64,000 bases of DNA, taken from Demequina muriae (GTDB lineage Bacteria > Actinomycetota > Actinomycetes > Actinomycetales > Demequinaceae). A program made the position numbers and the translations under genes. A model generated the notes under the pieces. The model did not search any database. It worked only from the letters and a program-made list of their open reading frames with translations, and was not told the DNA's origin. Location: the NCBI RefSeq assembly GCF_030418295.1, contig NZ_JAUHQA010000001.1, forward strand, positions 1,364,001-1,428,000. Reading direction: 5' to 3'. How positions within the stretch are numbered: the stretch's first letter is position 1; the number at the start of each line of letters is the position of its first letter. Positions 40,501-48,729 of this stretch are shown piece by piece.

Positions 40501-43500
40501 CCTCCGACGGCCAGTCCATTGTGTACACGGCCGATGCGGGCTTCGCCGGGCAGGTGGCGTTCGACTACAGCGTGGTCGACGCCCGCGGGCAGGCGGCGGT
40601 GGCGACCGCGACTGTCGGAGTGCTCGCCGCCGACGTCGACCCGCGCCCCGTCACCTACTCGGACTACGTGCAGGCGCAGGTCGGTCCCGACCGCAGGGTC
40701 AGCCTCGACCCCGTCGGCAACGACATCGATCTTGCCGGCGGAGACCTGGAGCTGCTGTCGGTGCGCCCCGATGCGGATCCGGCGTCGCAGGAGTTCGCGG
40801 CGTTGAGCGACCGGCTCGAGTCGGTCGAGGACGGTCGCGTGACGCTGTCCGTCGGCGAGGAGCCCGGCACGCATTCCTTCGTCTACACCGTGGAGAACCC
40901 CGGCGGCTCGACGGCGATCGGCCGGATCGTCCTCAAGGCCGTGCGCGACCCCGTCGCAGACGTGCCGGTGGTCGACGACACGGTGCTGACCGCCGAGAAC
41001 CGCGACACCTTCGCGACAGGGGTGGACGTCCTCACGGACCGCGTGTCGTGGAGCTCGGGTGAGACCGCCGACCTCGAACTGTCCCTGTGGGGGGACCAGC
41101 CGGACCTGACGCTCGAGGGCCGCACCATCGCGGGCCCGCTGCCCGAGGTCACGCGACTGGTGCCGTTCCAGGTGACCGGTCCGGACTACGCCGGCGAGCA
41201 GGTGGTGTCCTACGGGTTCCTGCGTGTGCCTGGCGCCGAGGAGATCCGCGTCGCGCTGCGCGACGACTTCGCACCGCCGGAGGTGGATGAGGGAGAGTCG
41301 GTCACGTTCGACCTGGTCGAACTCGCCGCGATCCCCGAGGGATTCGACCTCGCCATCGACGGGAGCGGCGTGGCCGCGTCGGGACACCGCGCGGACTCGA
41401 CGTGCGAACTCGTGTCCGGCACCACCCTGCGGTACACCGCCGGCATGGGCGACCCCTACACGGACACGTGCCTGGTGCCTGTCACGCTGGCGGGTCAGGA
41501 CGAGCCCACCGTGCTGCCGGTGCCGATCGTGATCATCGCCGAGGACCCGCAGCCCCTCCTCACCGGCGCGTCGCTCGAACTGTCGCCGGGCGAGACGACC
41601 ACGTTCGACGTGGAGCAGATGGTGTCCTGGCCCCAGGGCTCCGCCCCGCGCGCCGTCGAGTACTTCACCGACTACTCGGGACAGCACTTCGAGGTGTCGC
41701 GCTCCGGGACGGTGCTGACAGTGACGGCGAAGGACGCCTCCATCCCGGGACGCCAGGACGTCGTGACCGTCTCCCTCCCGTCCGACCCTGCGACCCCGGC
41801 GACGTCGCTGTCGCTCGAGGTCGGTCCGGCGCCGTCCGAGCTGCCCAAGGGCGCAAGCGTCGTGCAGCGGTGCTCGCAGGCCTCGGGCTCCTCGTGCACG
41901 GTCACGGTCGCGGGCGTCTCCGGCGAAGTCAACCCGCTGCCCGGCACCCCGCTCGAGTTGGTCGACGTGGCGGGCGCCGCGTCCTGTCCCCAGGTCTCGT
42001 GGAGCCGAGTCGACGACCGCACGGTGCGTGCCTCATGGGCGCAGGACGCCCCAGGTGCCGTGTGCGACGCGAACTTCTCCGTGCGCGACGCTCAGGGACG
42101 CGTGAGCGCGGGTGACCGACAGGGCTCGATCAGCCTCGACCTGCAGGGCTTCCCGGCTGCACCCGCCGAGATCCGTCAGACGGGGTTCGCCGACGGTCGC
42201 GTGACACTGGCGGTGACGCCGGGCCCGGCGAGCGCCGCGTACCCCGCGATCTCGGGATTCGAGGTCTTCGACGGCAACGCCCGGGTGGCCACCTGCTCGG
42301 CCCGCGGTGCGTGCCCCGAGCTGTCCGGACTCTCGAATGGCGACAAGCGTCAGTACACCGCACGCGCAGTCAACGCCGTCGGTCAGTCCCGCGACGGGGT
42401 GTCCGTGACGGCGTGGGCATATGCGCCACCGTCGGCGCCCACCGAGATCGCATGGGAGCCCACCCGCGAGACCGGGGGCGCTGGAGGACGCATCGACGTG
42501 ACCATGCGGATCCAGGACCCGACCACGCGATCTGTGACGCTGGCCAGCCCCTCGGGCGCGACGCGCGAGTACGCGGTGAGCGGGCGCACCCTTGCGATCC
42601 AGGGCTTCGAGGTGGGATCCAACCAGGCGCAGACCGTGAGCGTGACGCCCACGACCGCCCTCGAGATCCCGCCCGTGGGCGGCGGCAGCGCCAGCGGCGA
42701 ATCCACCAGCTTCACCGCTAACGGGGTGGGGGCCCCCGAACTGCTGCAGGCGACCTACTCGCTGAACGACAGCCGCAGCCGCGTCACGTTCACCGTGCAG
42801 GTGCGCTCGGGCGGCGAGGGCTCACAGACGTGGGTCGGCATTCGCCGGGGAGGCACCTGCACGGGTCTGGTGCAGACCTCGGGCGGTCAGGGCCAGGTGA
42901 GCGCGGACGTCGAACCCAACCGGCGCACGGAGTTCACGCTCTGCGGCGAGAGCCGGTACGGCGGCGCCACCTTCGCTCCGTCGAACACCCTCGACAAGCG
43001 GGTCTACTCCTACCTCGAGCCCGGTGCACCGACCTTCCGGCGCGGCTACCGCGTCGACGCGAACTGCAGCGGCAGCGAGTGGTGGTGCGCCACGGGTGTG
43101 GAGTCGCCGCAGCCCGACCGCCCCTACGGCATGGACACGCAGTACTCCGTCAACGGCAGCGGCTGGAGCAGCGACTTCTCGCTCCCCGTCGGCTCGGTCT
43201 CCGAGGTGCGTGCCCGCTACTGCATCGACTACGGCGGCGGCGACACCCAGTGCTCGAACCAGACGTCAGTCGTTCCGGCCCAGGAGGGCTCGCCGCTGTA
43301 TCCGATCGAGATCCAGGTTCAGGAATGCCGTGCCGGCGTCGACCCGGACATCGGTGGCATCACCGTCTCTGCCACGGGGGCGCACTACACAGCGACCAGC
43401 ACCATGCTCGGCCAGTCGGGAGGCGACGCGGTCGCGATCGAGGACATGCGTCGCATGCGGTGGGACGTGTCGTTCTCAGGTGCGCTCGCGGGCATGAACG

Positions 43501-43589
43501 CGTGGTCGACGACGGTGACGTGCGCCTACGAGGAGCCCCCGCCGGACCCCGAGCCCACCCCCGATCCCGAACCGACGGCCGCGCCGTGA
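37596..43589 (+). CDS. Giant N-terminally anchored surface protein with Ig-like and FN3-like repeats
   Basis: The 1997-residue protein has a short cytoplasmic N-terminus, one membrane helix (about 24-42), then an extracellular chain. Residues about 50-400 look propeller-like (repeated short beta segments with internal WxLxD patterns). About 410-1450 contain many Ig/cadherin-like modules (PPVAADDSLGVRAG, LLNDHDANGD, YVVTDG type signatures). About 1520-1720 resemble FN3 (GLSNGDKRQYTARAVNAVG). A Cys-rich stretch and a DPEPTPDPEPT tail follow. No sortase signal is present. It probably spans the wall, as an adhesin or structural protein. The cytoplasmic end is a possible kinase target. Confidence 0.85.
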   Translation: MSGVEAGLGRATAARWRTVRRASVAAVLVGLVVGIALSPGFDEREVQVDDPSVWALQTAAGERFGRINTVVSEVDTVKAVEDPSEILQVDRTLLVYSDNLGSVTSLDAARPSDVGEASGDETVSTPLGTTAVSHTGDVVAYLTEAGEVLAGSVSDGSAIAPRVIDPYRDVEVAEGDDRPQFRAVAAAVSVDGELAAYSAQRQSVLLADALSGEVRDTVYLPEGPESDDVQIAWVGAEWALLDADSGLVWSSLTDEPVATPATEGALLQESSRESDRIVIADEFGSVTVPLDGTPSSRTHGSTELALGQPARPAALPGTSIIAGAWLPAGEGAGTLWMSNGTTTQLDYGDGSLGERRTPRLRSNGSRLILNEARSGWVWGVPSGALVRSSQQWVQDDTSQQAPDDQEVATQVSDPRPPVAADDSLGVRAGRQVSLPVLLNDHDANGDVLTVVSDSLTGLDPAFGTLTVGDDDQTVVVDVAPDATGTATFTYVVTDGTSGEGLLSEPASVTLAVKDTDENNPPVWCGTEGCLATWPAPQVAPGGTVSVDVLSGWVDPEGDPIYVASARTEASAGVVASSPEGDVVFQHTNASSSESGAVPVEVTVSDAYGAQAERTLTVTVMGEPELRADDVVATVTAGVTTTVDVADLVSGARGPLVVTEAASDTSDDATVAVAQGTVGFTFTAPEAGSYVVDYTLTDGVAEVRASARITVITPEQERLSTVPLTAFVRSREDATIDVLSSVTNPGGHVLLLSELETEPAEGARLSADIVGHSALRISGETADAQPGLLGVLRYSVSDGSGRTEATARGEVTVMLLDSEAPSTPLAVDDAITVRVGTQADVDVLANDVGPAGNVIALDAASVEASEGAGLAFPARSTVRYLAPDEPGVHEISYATYVLGYPAQRDTATVVVTVLESDTNAPPTPIPLSGRVASGQTVRLPFDGTGTDPDGDAVALQRIEAQPESGSARVSSDGQSIVYTADAGFAGQVAFDYSVVDARGQAAVATATVGVLAADVDPRPVTYSDYVQAQVGPDRRVSLDPVGNDIDLAGGDLELLSVRPDADPASQEFAALSDRLESVEDGRVTLSVGEEPGTHSFVYTVENPGGSTAIGRIVLKAVRDPVADVPVVDDTVLTAENRDTFATGVDVLTDRVSWSSGETADLELSLWGDQPDLTLEGRTIAGPLPEVTRLVPFQVTGPDYAGEQVVSYGFLRVPGAEEIRVALRDDFAPPEVDEGESVTFDLVELAAIPEGFDLAIDGSGVAASGHRADSTCELVSGTTLRYTAGMGDPYTDTCLVPVTLAGQDEPTVLPVPIVIIAEDPQPLLTGASLELSPGETTTFDVEQMVSWPQGSAPRAVEYFTDYSGQHFEVSRSGTVLTVTAKDASIPGRQDVVTVSLPSDPATPATSLSLEVGPAPSELPKGASVVQRCSQASGSSCTVTVAGVSGEVNPLPGTPLELVDVAGAASCPQVSWSRVDDRTVRASWAQDAPGAVCDANFSVRDAQGRVSAGDRQGSISLDLQGFPAAPAEIRQTGFADGRVTLAVTPGPASAAYPAISGFEVFDGNARVATCSARGACPELSGLSNGDKRQYTARAVNAVGQSRDGVSVTAWAYAPPSAPTEIAWEPTRETGGAGGRIDVTMRIQDPTTRSVTLASPSGATREYAVSGRTLAIQGFEVGSNQAQTVSVTPTTALEIPPVGGGSASGESTSFTANGVGAPELLQATYSLNDSRSRVTFTVQVRSGGEGSQTWVGIRRGGTCTGLVQTSGGQGQVSADVEPNRRTEFTLCGESRYGGATFAPSNTLDKRVYSYLEPGAPTFRRGYRVDANCSGSEWWCATGVESPQPDRPYGMDTQYSVNGSGWSSDFSLPVGSVSEVRARYCIDYGGGDTQCSNQTSVVPAQEGSPLYPIEIQVQECRAGVDPDIGGITVSATGAHYTATSTMLGQSGGDAVAIEDMRRMRWDVSFSGALAGMNAWSTTVTCAYEEPPPDPEPTPDPEPTAAP

Positions 43590-43662
43590 GCGCGCATCGG
43601 CCGTCACGCCCCACGACCGCTGCGCGGATGCGCAGCGACCATCCCCCAGCGAAGGAGACCCG

Positions 43663-44628
43663 ATGACCGTCACCGAGGAGCAGGCCGACTGGTTCGCGAG
43701 CACGTTCTCCGCGCTCGCGGACAACGTGGAGCGCGCCGTGCTCGGCAAGCGTCACGTGGTGGAGCTCGCCTTCACGGCGATGATCTCGGAGGGCCACCTG
43801 CTGCTCGAGGACGTCCCCGGCACCGGCAAGACGTCGTTGGCGCGAGCGCTGGCGCAGACCGTGAAGGGCACGAGCACGCGCATCCAGTTCACGCCGGACC
43901 TGCTGCCGGGCGACGTGACCGGCATCACGGTGTTCGACCAGAGCAAGGGCACGTTCGAGTTCCACGCCGGCCCCGTGTTCGCGAACGTCGTGCTCGCGGA
44001 CGAGATCAACCGTGCGAGCCCCAAGACGCAGTCCGCTCTGCTCGAGGTGATGGAGGAGGGCGCGGTGACGGTCGACGGCGTGACCCGGCCCGCCGGCCGC
44101 CCCTTCATGGTGGTCGCGACGCAGAACCCGGTGGAGCAGGCGGGCACGTACACGCTCCCGGAGGCGCAGCTGGACCGCTTCATGATGCGCACCTCGCTGG
44201 GCTACCCCGACCACGCTGCGACGCTGCGCATCCTCGACGCGGGCAGGCCCCCTCGCGTGGTCGTGCCCGCCCTGGTCGAACTGCAGACCATCGCCGCCAT
44301 GACGGAGCTGTCCGCCGCGGTGCACACGAGCTCGCTCGTCCTGGACTACATCGCCCGCATCGTGGACGCCACCCGCGGTGCGACGCAGGTGCGGCTGGGC
44401 GCGTCGATGCGAGGGGCGATGGCGCTGGCGCGCGGCTCGCGCACCTGGGCGCTCGGCCACGGGCGCACGTACGTCACCCCCGACGACGTCAAGGCGCTCG
44501 CGGAGCCCGTCCTCGCGCACCGCCTCATCCTGGACCCGGAGGCAGAGTTCGACGGGGTCACGGCGACGGCCGTCATCGGTCAGGTCCTCCTCGACACCCC
44601 GCCGCCCAGCCAGAAGGATCTCGCTTGA
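43663..44628 (+). CDS. MoxR-family AAA+ ATPase
   Basis: The 321-residue protein has Walker A GTGKTS (53-58), Walker B VVLADEIN (109-116), sensor-type ATQNPVEQAGTYTLPEAQLDRF and a C-terminal lid. MoxR ATPases are chaperone-like factors acting with DUF58 or VWA partners on membrane or metal-containing complexes. The ATG follows AAGGAG, and the stop overlaps the DUF58 start (TTGA). The neighbourhood suggests a role in assembling or regulating the surface protein. Confidence 0.95.
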   Translation: MTVTEEQADWFASTFSALADNVERAVLGKRHVVELAFTAMISEGHLLLEDVPGTGKTSLARALAQTVKGTSTRIQFTPDLLPGDVTGITVFDQSKGTFEFHAGPVFANVVLADEINRASPKTQSALLEVMEEGAVTVDGVTRPAGRPFMVVATQNPVEQAGTYTLPEAQLDRFMMRTSLGYPDHAATLRILDAGRPPRVVVPALVELQTIAAMTELSAAVHTSSLVLDYIARIVDATRGATQVRLGASMRGAMALARGSRTWALGHGRTYVTPDDVKALAEPVLAHRLILDPEAEFDGVTATAVIGQVLLDTPPPSQKDLA

Positions 44629-46016
44629 GCGTCGAGTCCACGGGGCGCACCCGCGCCGATCAGTCCGCCGCGTCGCATACCCGCAGCCACACGCGCACGA
44701 GCGCCACGTGGGCGGGCACGCGGACTCAGCTCACGGGCGAGTCGCGCGGGCGGTGGGTGGCGCTTGGGCTGTGGGCCCTGCGCTGGTCGCGGACCACGGC
44801 CGATGCCGTCGCGACGGGGTGGGCGCACACGCGGTCGGTCGTGACGCCGGCCGGCTGGGCCGCGATCATGTGGGCGGTGGCGGGCACGGTGCTCGGCGTG
44901 GCCTTCGGGTGGGGCGAGTTCCTCATCGGTGCGCTCGTGGCGGTGGCGCTGCTCATGCTGGCACTGCCGTTCCTGCTGGGGCGGGAGGCCTACGAGGTCG
45001 ACTTCCGCCTGAGCCACGACGCGGTGGTCGCGGGGGACGACGCCGAGGGCGAGATCGTGGTGCGCAACACTCAGGCGCGGCTGGCGCTGCCGGGCCGGGT
45101 CGACGTCCCGGTGGGCCACGGGCTCGTCGACTTCCACGTGCCGCTGCTGCGGCGCGACCACCAGCACCGGGAGTCCATCGTGATCCCCGCCGCGCGCCGA
45201 GGCGTCATCGACGTCGGTCCCGCCACCACGTCCCGCTCTGACCCGCTGCGGCTGCTGCAGCGAGAGTTCCACTGGGCCGACGTGCGCACCTTGTACATCC
45301 ACCCCGTCACCATCGCCATCCCCAGCACCTCGATGGGGTTCATCCGCGATCTCGAGGGCCGCGCCACCAAGACCATCACCAACGAGGACATCTCGTTCCA
45401 CGCGGTGCGGGAGTACGCGCGTGGAGACGCGCAGCGCCAGATCCACTGGAAGTCGACGGCCAAGACGGGCACCCTCATGGTGCGCCAGTTCGAGGAGACG
45501 CGTCGCTCCACCATCTCCGTCGTGCTCGACCTCGATGAGGAGTCGTACGCCTCCGACACCGAGTTCGAGATGGCGGTGAGCGCCGTCGGCTCGCTCGGCG
45601 TACGCGCCATCCGGGACGGGCGCGACGTGCAGGCCATCGTCAGCGGCGAGGTACCCGAGTTCGCGCGCACGTCGGTGCGTTCCCTGCGCCAGCTGAGGGT
45701 CACGACGCCGCGCGGCCTGCTGGACGACCTCGCGGGCGTCGAGGCAGGGGCCGCCGTCGTGTCGATGCCCACCCTGACGCGCATGCTCGTCGAGTCCTCG
45801 TCGGACACGTCGCTCGCTTTCCTCATCACCGGCTCGGCAGCCACCCATGCTCACCTCCAGAGCTCCGCGCTCGCCTTCGGAGGCGATGTCGCCGTCGCCG
45901 CGGTGGTGTGCGATCCCCATTCACAGCCGTCGATGCGTGCGATGGGTCGCACGCGGGTGCTGAGCCTCGGCGTGCTCGACGACCTCCGACAGCTGCTCGC
46001 CCGGGGCGCGACGTGA
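44625..46016 (+). CDS. DUF58 membrane protein (MoxR partner)
   Basis: The 463-residue protein starts with TTG inside the MoxR stop. Two membrane helices (about 82-125) precede a beta domain and the DUF58 signature FHAVREYARGDAQRQIHWKS, then a VWA-like region. DUF58 proteins nearly always accompany MoxR ATPases and transglutaminase-like membrane proteins; here the next gene overlaps by four bases (GTGA). Confidence 0.92.
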   Translation: MSVESTGRTRADQSAASHTRSHTRTSATWAGTRTQLTGESRGRWVALGLWALRWSRTTADAVATGWAHTRSVVTPAGWAAIMWAVAGTVLGVAFGWGEFLIGALVAVALLMLALPFLLGREAYEVDFRLSHDAVVAGDDAEGEIVVRNTQARLALPGRVDVPVGHGLVDFHVPLLRRDHQHRESIVIPAARRGVIDVGPATTSRSDPLRLLQREFHWADVRTLYIHPVTIAIPSTSMGFIRDLEGRATKTITNEDISFHAVREYARGDAQRQIHWKSTAKTGTLMVRQFEETRRSTISVVLDLDEESYASDTEFEMAVSAVGSLGVRAIRDGRDVQAIVSGEVPEFARTSVRSLRQLRVTTPRGLLDDLAGVEAGAAVVSMPTLTRMLVESSSDTSLAFLITGSAATHAHLQSSALAFGGDVAVAAVVCDPHSQPSMRAMGRTRVLSLGVLDDLRQLLARGAT

Positions 46017-48631
46017 GCGCGCGCGGCAGGCACCTGCGCGCCCGACGGGGGATGGCGGCGGCAAGGCGGGGCGCGCCCGGCCGGGCGACGTGGACGTTCG
46101 TTCTCATCAACGCCGTCTTCGTCATGGGCGGAGCGGCGATTGCCGCATGGAGCCTCCTGCCGGTGTTCGAGTCCTGGCGGTACGTCCTGACCGTGGGCGT
46201 CGCGATCGTCGCCGGCGCCGCGATCGCCGTCGCGTGCGAGCGCATGCGCCGCGGCCCAGGGCTCGCGCTGGTGCTCGCCCTGCTCGTGTACGTCGGGGGT
46301 GGGGCCCTGCTCGCGATCCCGGGAGCGCTCGGAGGCCCCGAGGCGTGGCAGGATGCCGCCGTCGACCTGGTGCGCGGCCCCGTCCTCGGATGGAAGGACC
46401 TGGTGACGCTGCCGCTTCCGCTCGGGGAGTACCGCGCCACGCTCGTCCCCGTCTTTGCGCTGTTCCTCACTGCGACCCTGCTGGCGACGTGGGCCGCGGT
46501 GCGCGCGCGCCGCGCGTGGGGCCTCGGCGCCGTGGTGCTCGCGGGGCTTCTGGTCGCAGGCGTCGCCATCGGCCCGGCGGTGAGGGCGGATGCGCTGACC
46601 GACGGGCTCGCCGGCACCTACGTGACGCGCGAGTTCGCGGTCGGGCTCGCCCTCTTCTTCCTGGTGCTGAGCTGGTTCGGCTGGCGCGCGGCCCACACCA
46701 GGCACCGCGCGATCGCGATCGCGCAGGAGGGTGCTGAGGCGCGCCTGGTGCGCCGACCGCACGTGCGCGTCCTCGGTGGAGTCGCGGCCGTGCTGGCGAT
46801 CATCGTCGTGGCGACGGCGGCGGCCACGGTCGTGAGCGGCCCCATCGCCGCGCAGACGCCGCGCGATGTCGCCCGCACCGCGATCGACCCCCGGCTCACC
46901 CTCGCGGAGTCCGTGTCGCCGCTGGCCTCCTATCGCTCGTACTTCGAGGACGATGCGTACGATGCGGTGCTGTTCTCGGTCACGCCGAGCGAAGGCTCGC
47001 CCGAGCACGTGCGGCTCGCCTCGCTGGCGCACTTCGACGGGGAGACCTTCAGCGCATCGGCCGGTCCCGACGAGGCGCCCGTGCGCTTCCAGCGGGTGCC
47101 GTCGACGATCGCCCCGGAGCCCGGCACCACCACCGTGCGTGCCGACGTCACCGTGGGCGCGGGGGGCGGCATCTGGGTGCCGCTGCTCGGCCCGCTGGGC
47201 AGCGTCGACTTCCACGGCCCGCGTCAGGCCCAGCTGATCGACGGCTTCTACTATCTCGCTGACGGCGCCACGGGCGTCATGGGCGCCGAGGGCGGCATCG
47301 TCGCCGGCGACAGCTACACGGTGGAGGGGCATGTCCCGGTCGAGCCGGGCGTGCTCGCCGATCTCGGCGCCTCTCCTGGCGCCGCGACCATCGACACCGA
47401 GCTGATCCCCCCGTCGCTGTCGGACTGGGTGACGCTCCAGAACGTCACTCGCGACGGCGCCGGTCTCCACGAACTCCTCACCCGCCTGCGGGAGCGCGGG
47501 TACCTCAGCCACGCGCTGGACGCTGGCGAGACCGCCGCGAACTGGGAGGGCGATCTTCCCGGCTACGCCTTCGCCTCCTCGGCCGCCGGTCACTCGTACG
47601 ACCGCATCGACAGGCTGTTCGCATCGCTGATCGAGCGCGAGGAGGCCGTGGCCACCAATCCAGGTGCGTCCCTGGTCGCCGCCGTCGGCGACGACGAGCA
47701 GTTCGCCGCGGCCGCCGCGCTGGTCGCCGCCGAGCTGGGCTTCCCCTCGCGAGTGGTGGTGGGCGTGCGACTTGCCCAGACGGACGAGTCGGGCTGGACC
47801 GTCCCGCCGTGCGACGGGGGCGAGTGCCGTGGACGCAACCTCGCGGCGTGGGTCGAGGTGCAGGGCAGCGACGGGACGTGGGTCCAAGCCGACGTGTCGC
47901 CGCAGTACGAGGCACCGCTGTCGCCCGAGCTGTCCCAGCAGACCGACCCCGAGTACCCGTCCGCTCTCGACCCGGAGCGCGCCGAGCCGATCGTGCCGCC
48001 GTCGTCTCAGCGAGGCATGACGGACGAGGACCCCTCCCTGGACGAGGACGCGGACGGACAGGCGGGGTGGATCCTCACCGCCGTGCGCATCGGCGGCATC
48101 GGGCTGCTGGTGCTGCTGGTGCTTTGCGGACCGTTCCTGCTGGTGGTCGCGTGGAAGGCCGCACGCCGATCACGGCGACGCAAGGGCGCGCCCGCCGACG
48201 TCGTGCACGGTGGCTGGGACGAGTATGTGGACACCGCGGTGGAGGCGGGGATGGAGCCGATGCCCCTCGCGACTCGGGCGGAGATGGCGGCCGCATACGG
48301 CTCCGGCCACGGCTCGCGCATCGCGACGGTCACGGACCGGGCGACGTTCTCCGGCGGCGGCACCTCGGCCGCGGAGGCGGAAGAGTTCTGGGCGCTCATC
48401 GACGCCGACCGCGCGGCGTGGCTGGCACAGCGGGGCTGGTGGGCAAGACTCAGGATGCGGGTGTCGCTGCGTTCGGTGTGGCACTCGGTGGCGACGCCGG
48501 CTCCGAAGCCGGAGGCGCGTCGGCGCTCCGACAGGCCGCAGTGGCGTGCGGAGCACACCGCGCGCACGGGGAGCCGGCGCTCCACGGGGCGGTCGCGACG
48601 GCGCAGGCCGGATCGCCGCCGTCGCACGTAG
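46013..48631 (+). CDS. Transglutaminase-like (TgpA-type) membrane protein lacking catalytic residues
   Basis: The protein is 872 residues long from the GTG at 46013. About five to six N-terminal helices (1-290) precede an extracellular region with a transglutaminase-core-like domain (about 540-640) and a further helix (about 690-712) before a basic cytoplasmic tail. In the core, the usual Cys of GYCEQFA is Asp561 (GDDEQFA) and the usual His of DAHAW is Ala611 (NLAAW); only the Asp (627) is kept. It is therefore probably a binding module rather than an enzyme. It completes the MoxR-DUF58-TgpA trio. Confidence 0.85.
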   Translation: MSARGRHLRARRGMAAARRGAPGRATWTFVLINAVFVMGGAAIAAWSLLPVFESWRYVLTVGVAIVAGAAIAVACERMRRGPGLALVLALLVYVGGGALLAIPGALGGPEAWQDAAVDLVRGPVLGWKDLVTLPLPLGEYRATLVPVFALFLTATLLATWAAVRARRAWGLGAVVLAGLLVAGVAIGPAVRADALTDGLAGTYVTREFAVGLALFFLVLSWFGWRAAHTRHRAIAIAQEGAEARLVRRPHVRVLGGVAAVLAIIVVATAAATVVSGPIAAQTPRDVARTAIDPRLTLAESVSPLASYRSYFEDDAYDAVLFSVTPSEGSPEHVRLASLAHFDGETFSASAGPDEAPVRFQRVPSTIAPEPGTTTVRADVTVGAGGGIWVPLLGPLGSVDFHGPRQAQLIDGFYYLADGATGVMGAEGGIVAGDSYTVEGHVPVEPGVLADLGASPGAATIDTELIPPSLSDWVTLQNVTRDGAGLHELLTRLRERGYLSHALDAGETAANWEGDLPGYAFASSAAGHSYDRIDRLFASLIEREEAVATNPGASLVAAVGDDEQFAAAAALVAAELGFPSRVVVGVRLAQTDESGWTVPPCDGGECRGRNLAAWVEVQGSDGTWVQADVSPQYEAPLSPELSQQTDPEYPSALDPERAEPIVPPSSQRGMTDEDPSLDEDADGQAGWILTAVRIGGIGLLVLLVLCGPFLLVVAWKAARRSRRRKGAPADVVHGGWDEYVDTAVEAGMEPMPLATRAEMAAAYGSGHGSRIATVTDRATFSGGGTSAAEAEEFWALIDADRAAWLAQRGWWARLRMRVSLRSVWHSVATPAPKPEARRRSDRPQWRAEHTARTGSRRSTGRSRRRRPDRRRRT

Positions 48632-48729
48632 GGTGCGCGGTGGACCGGCGGAGCCGTGACACAGTCGTGGCAGGACCGCGCGGTGATGGATGACGGCGTT
48701 CAGATGGCAGACAGGAAGGGACCACAACG

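Noticed and set aside
39375-41687. A 770-codon minus-strand frame within the giant Ig-protein gene
   Set aside because: It is an antisense shadow with Arg/His-rich low-information sequence; the plus frame has clear repeat domains and operon context.
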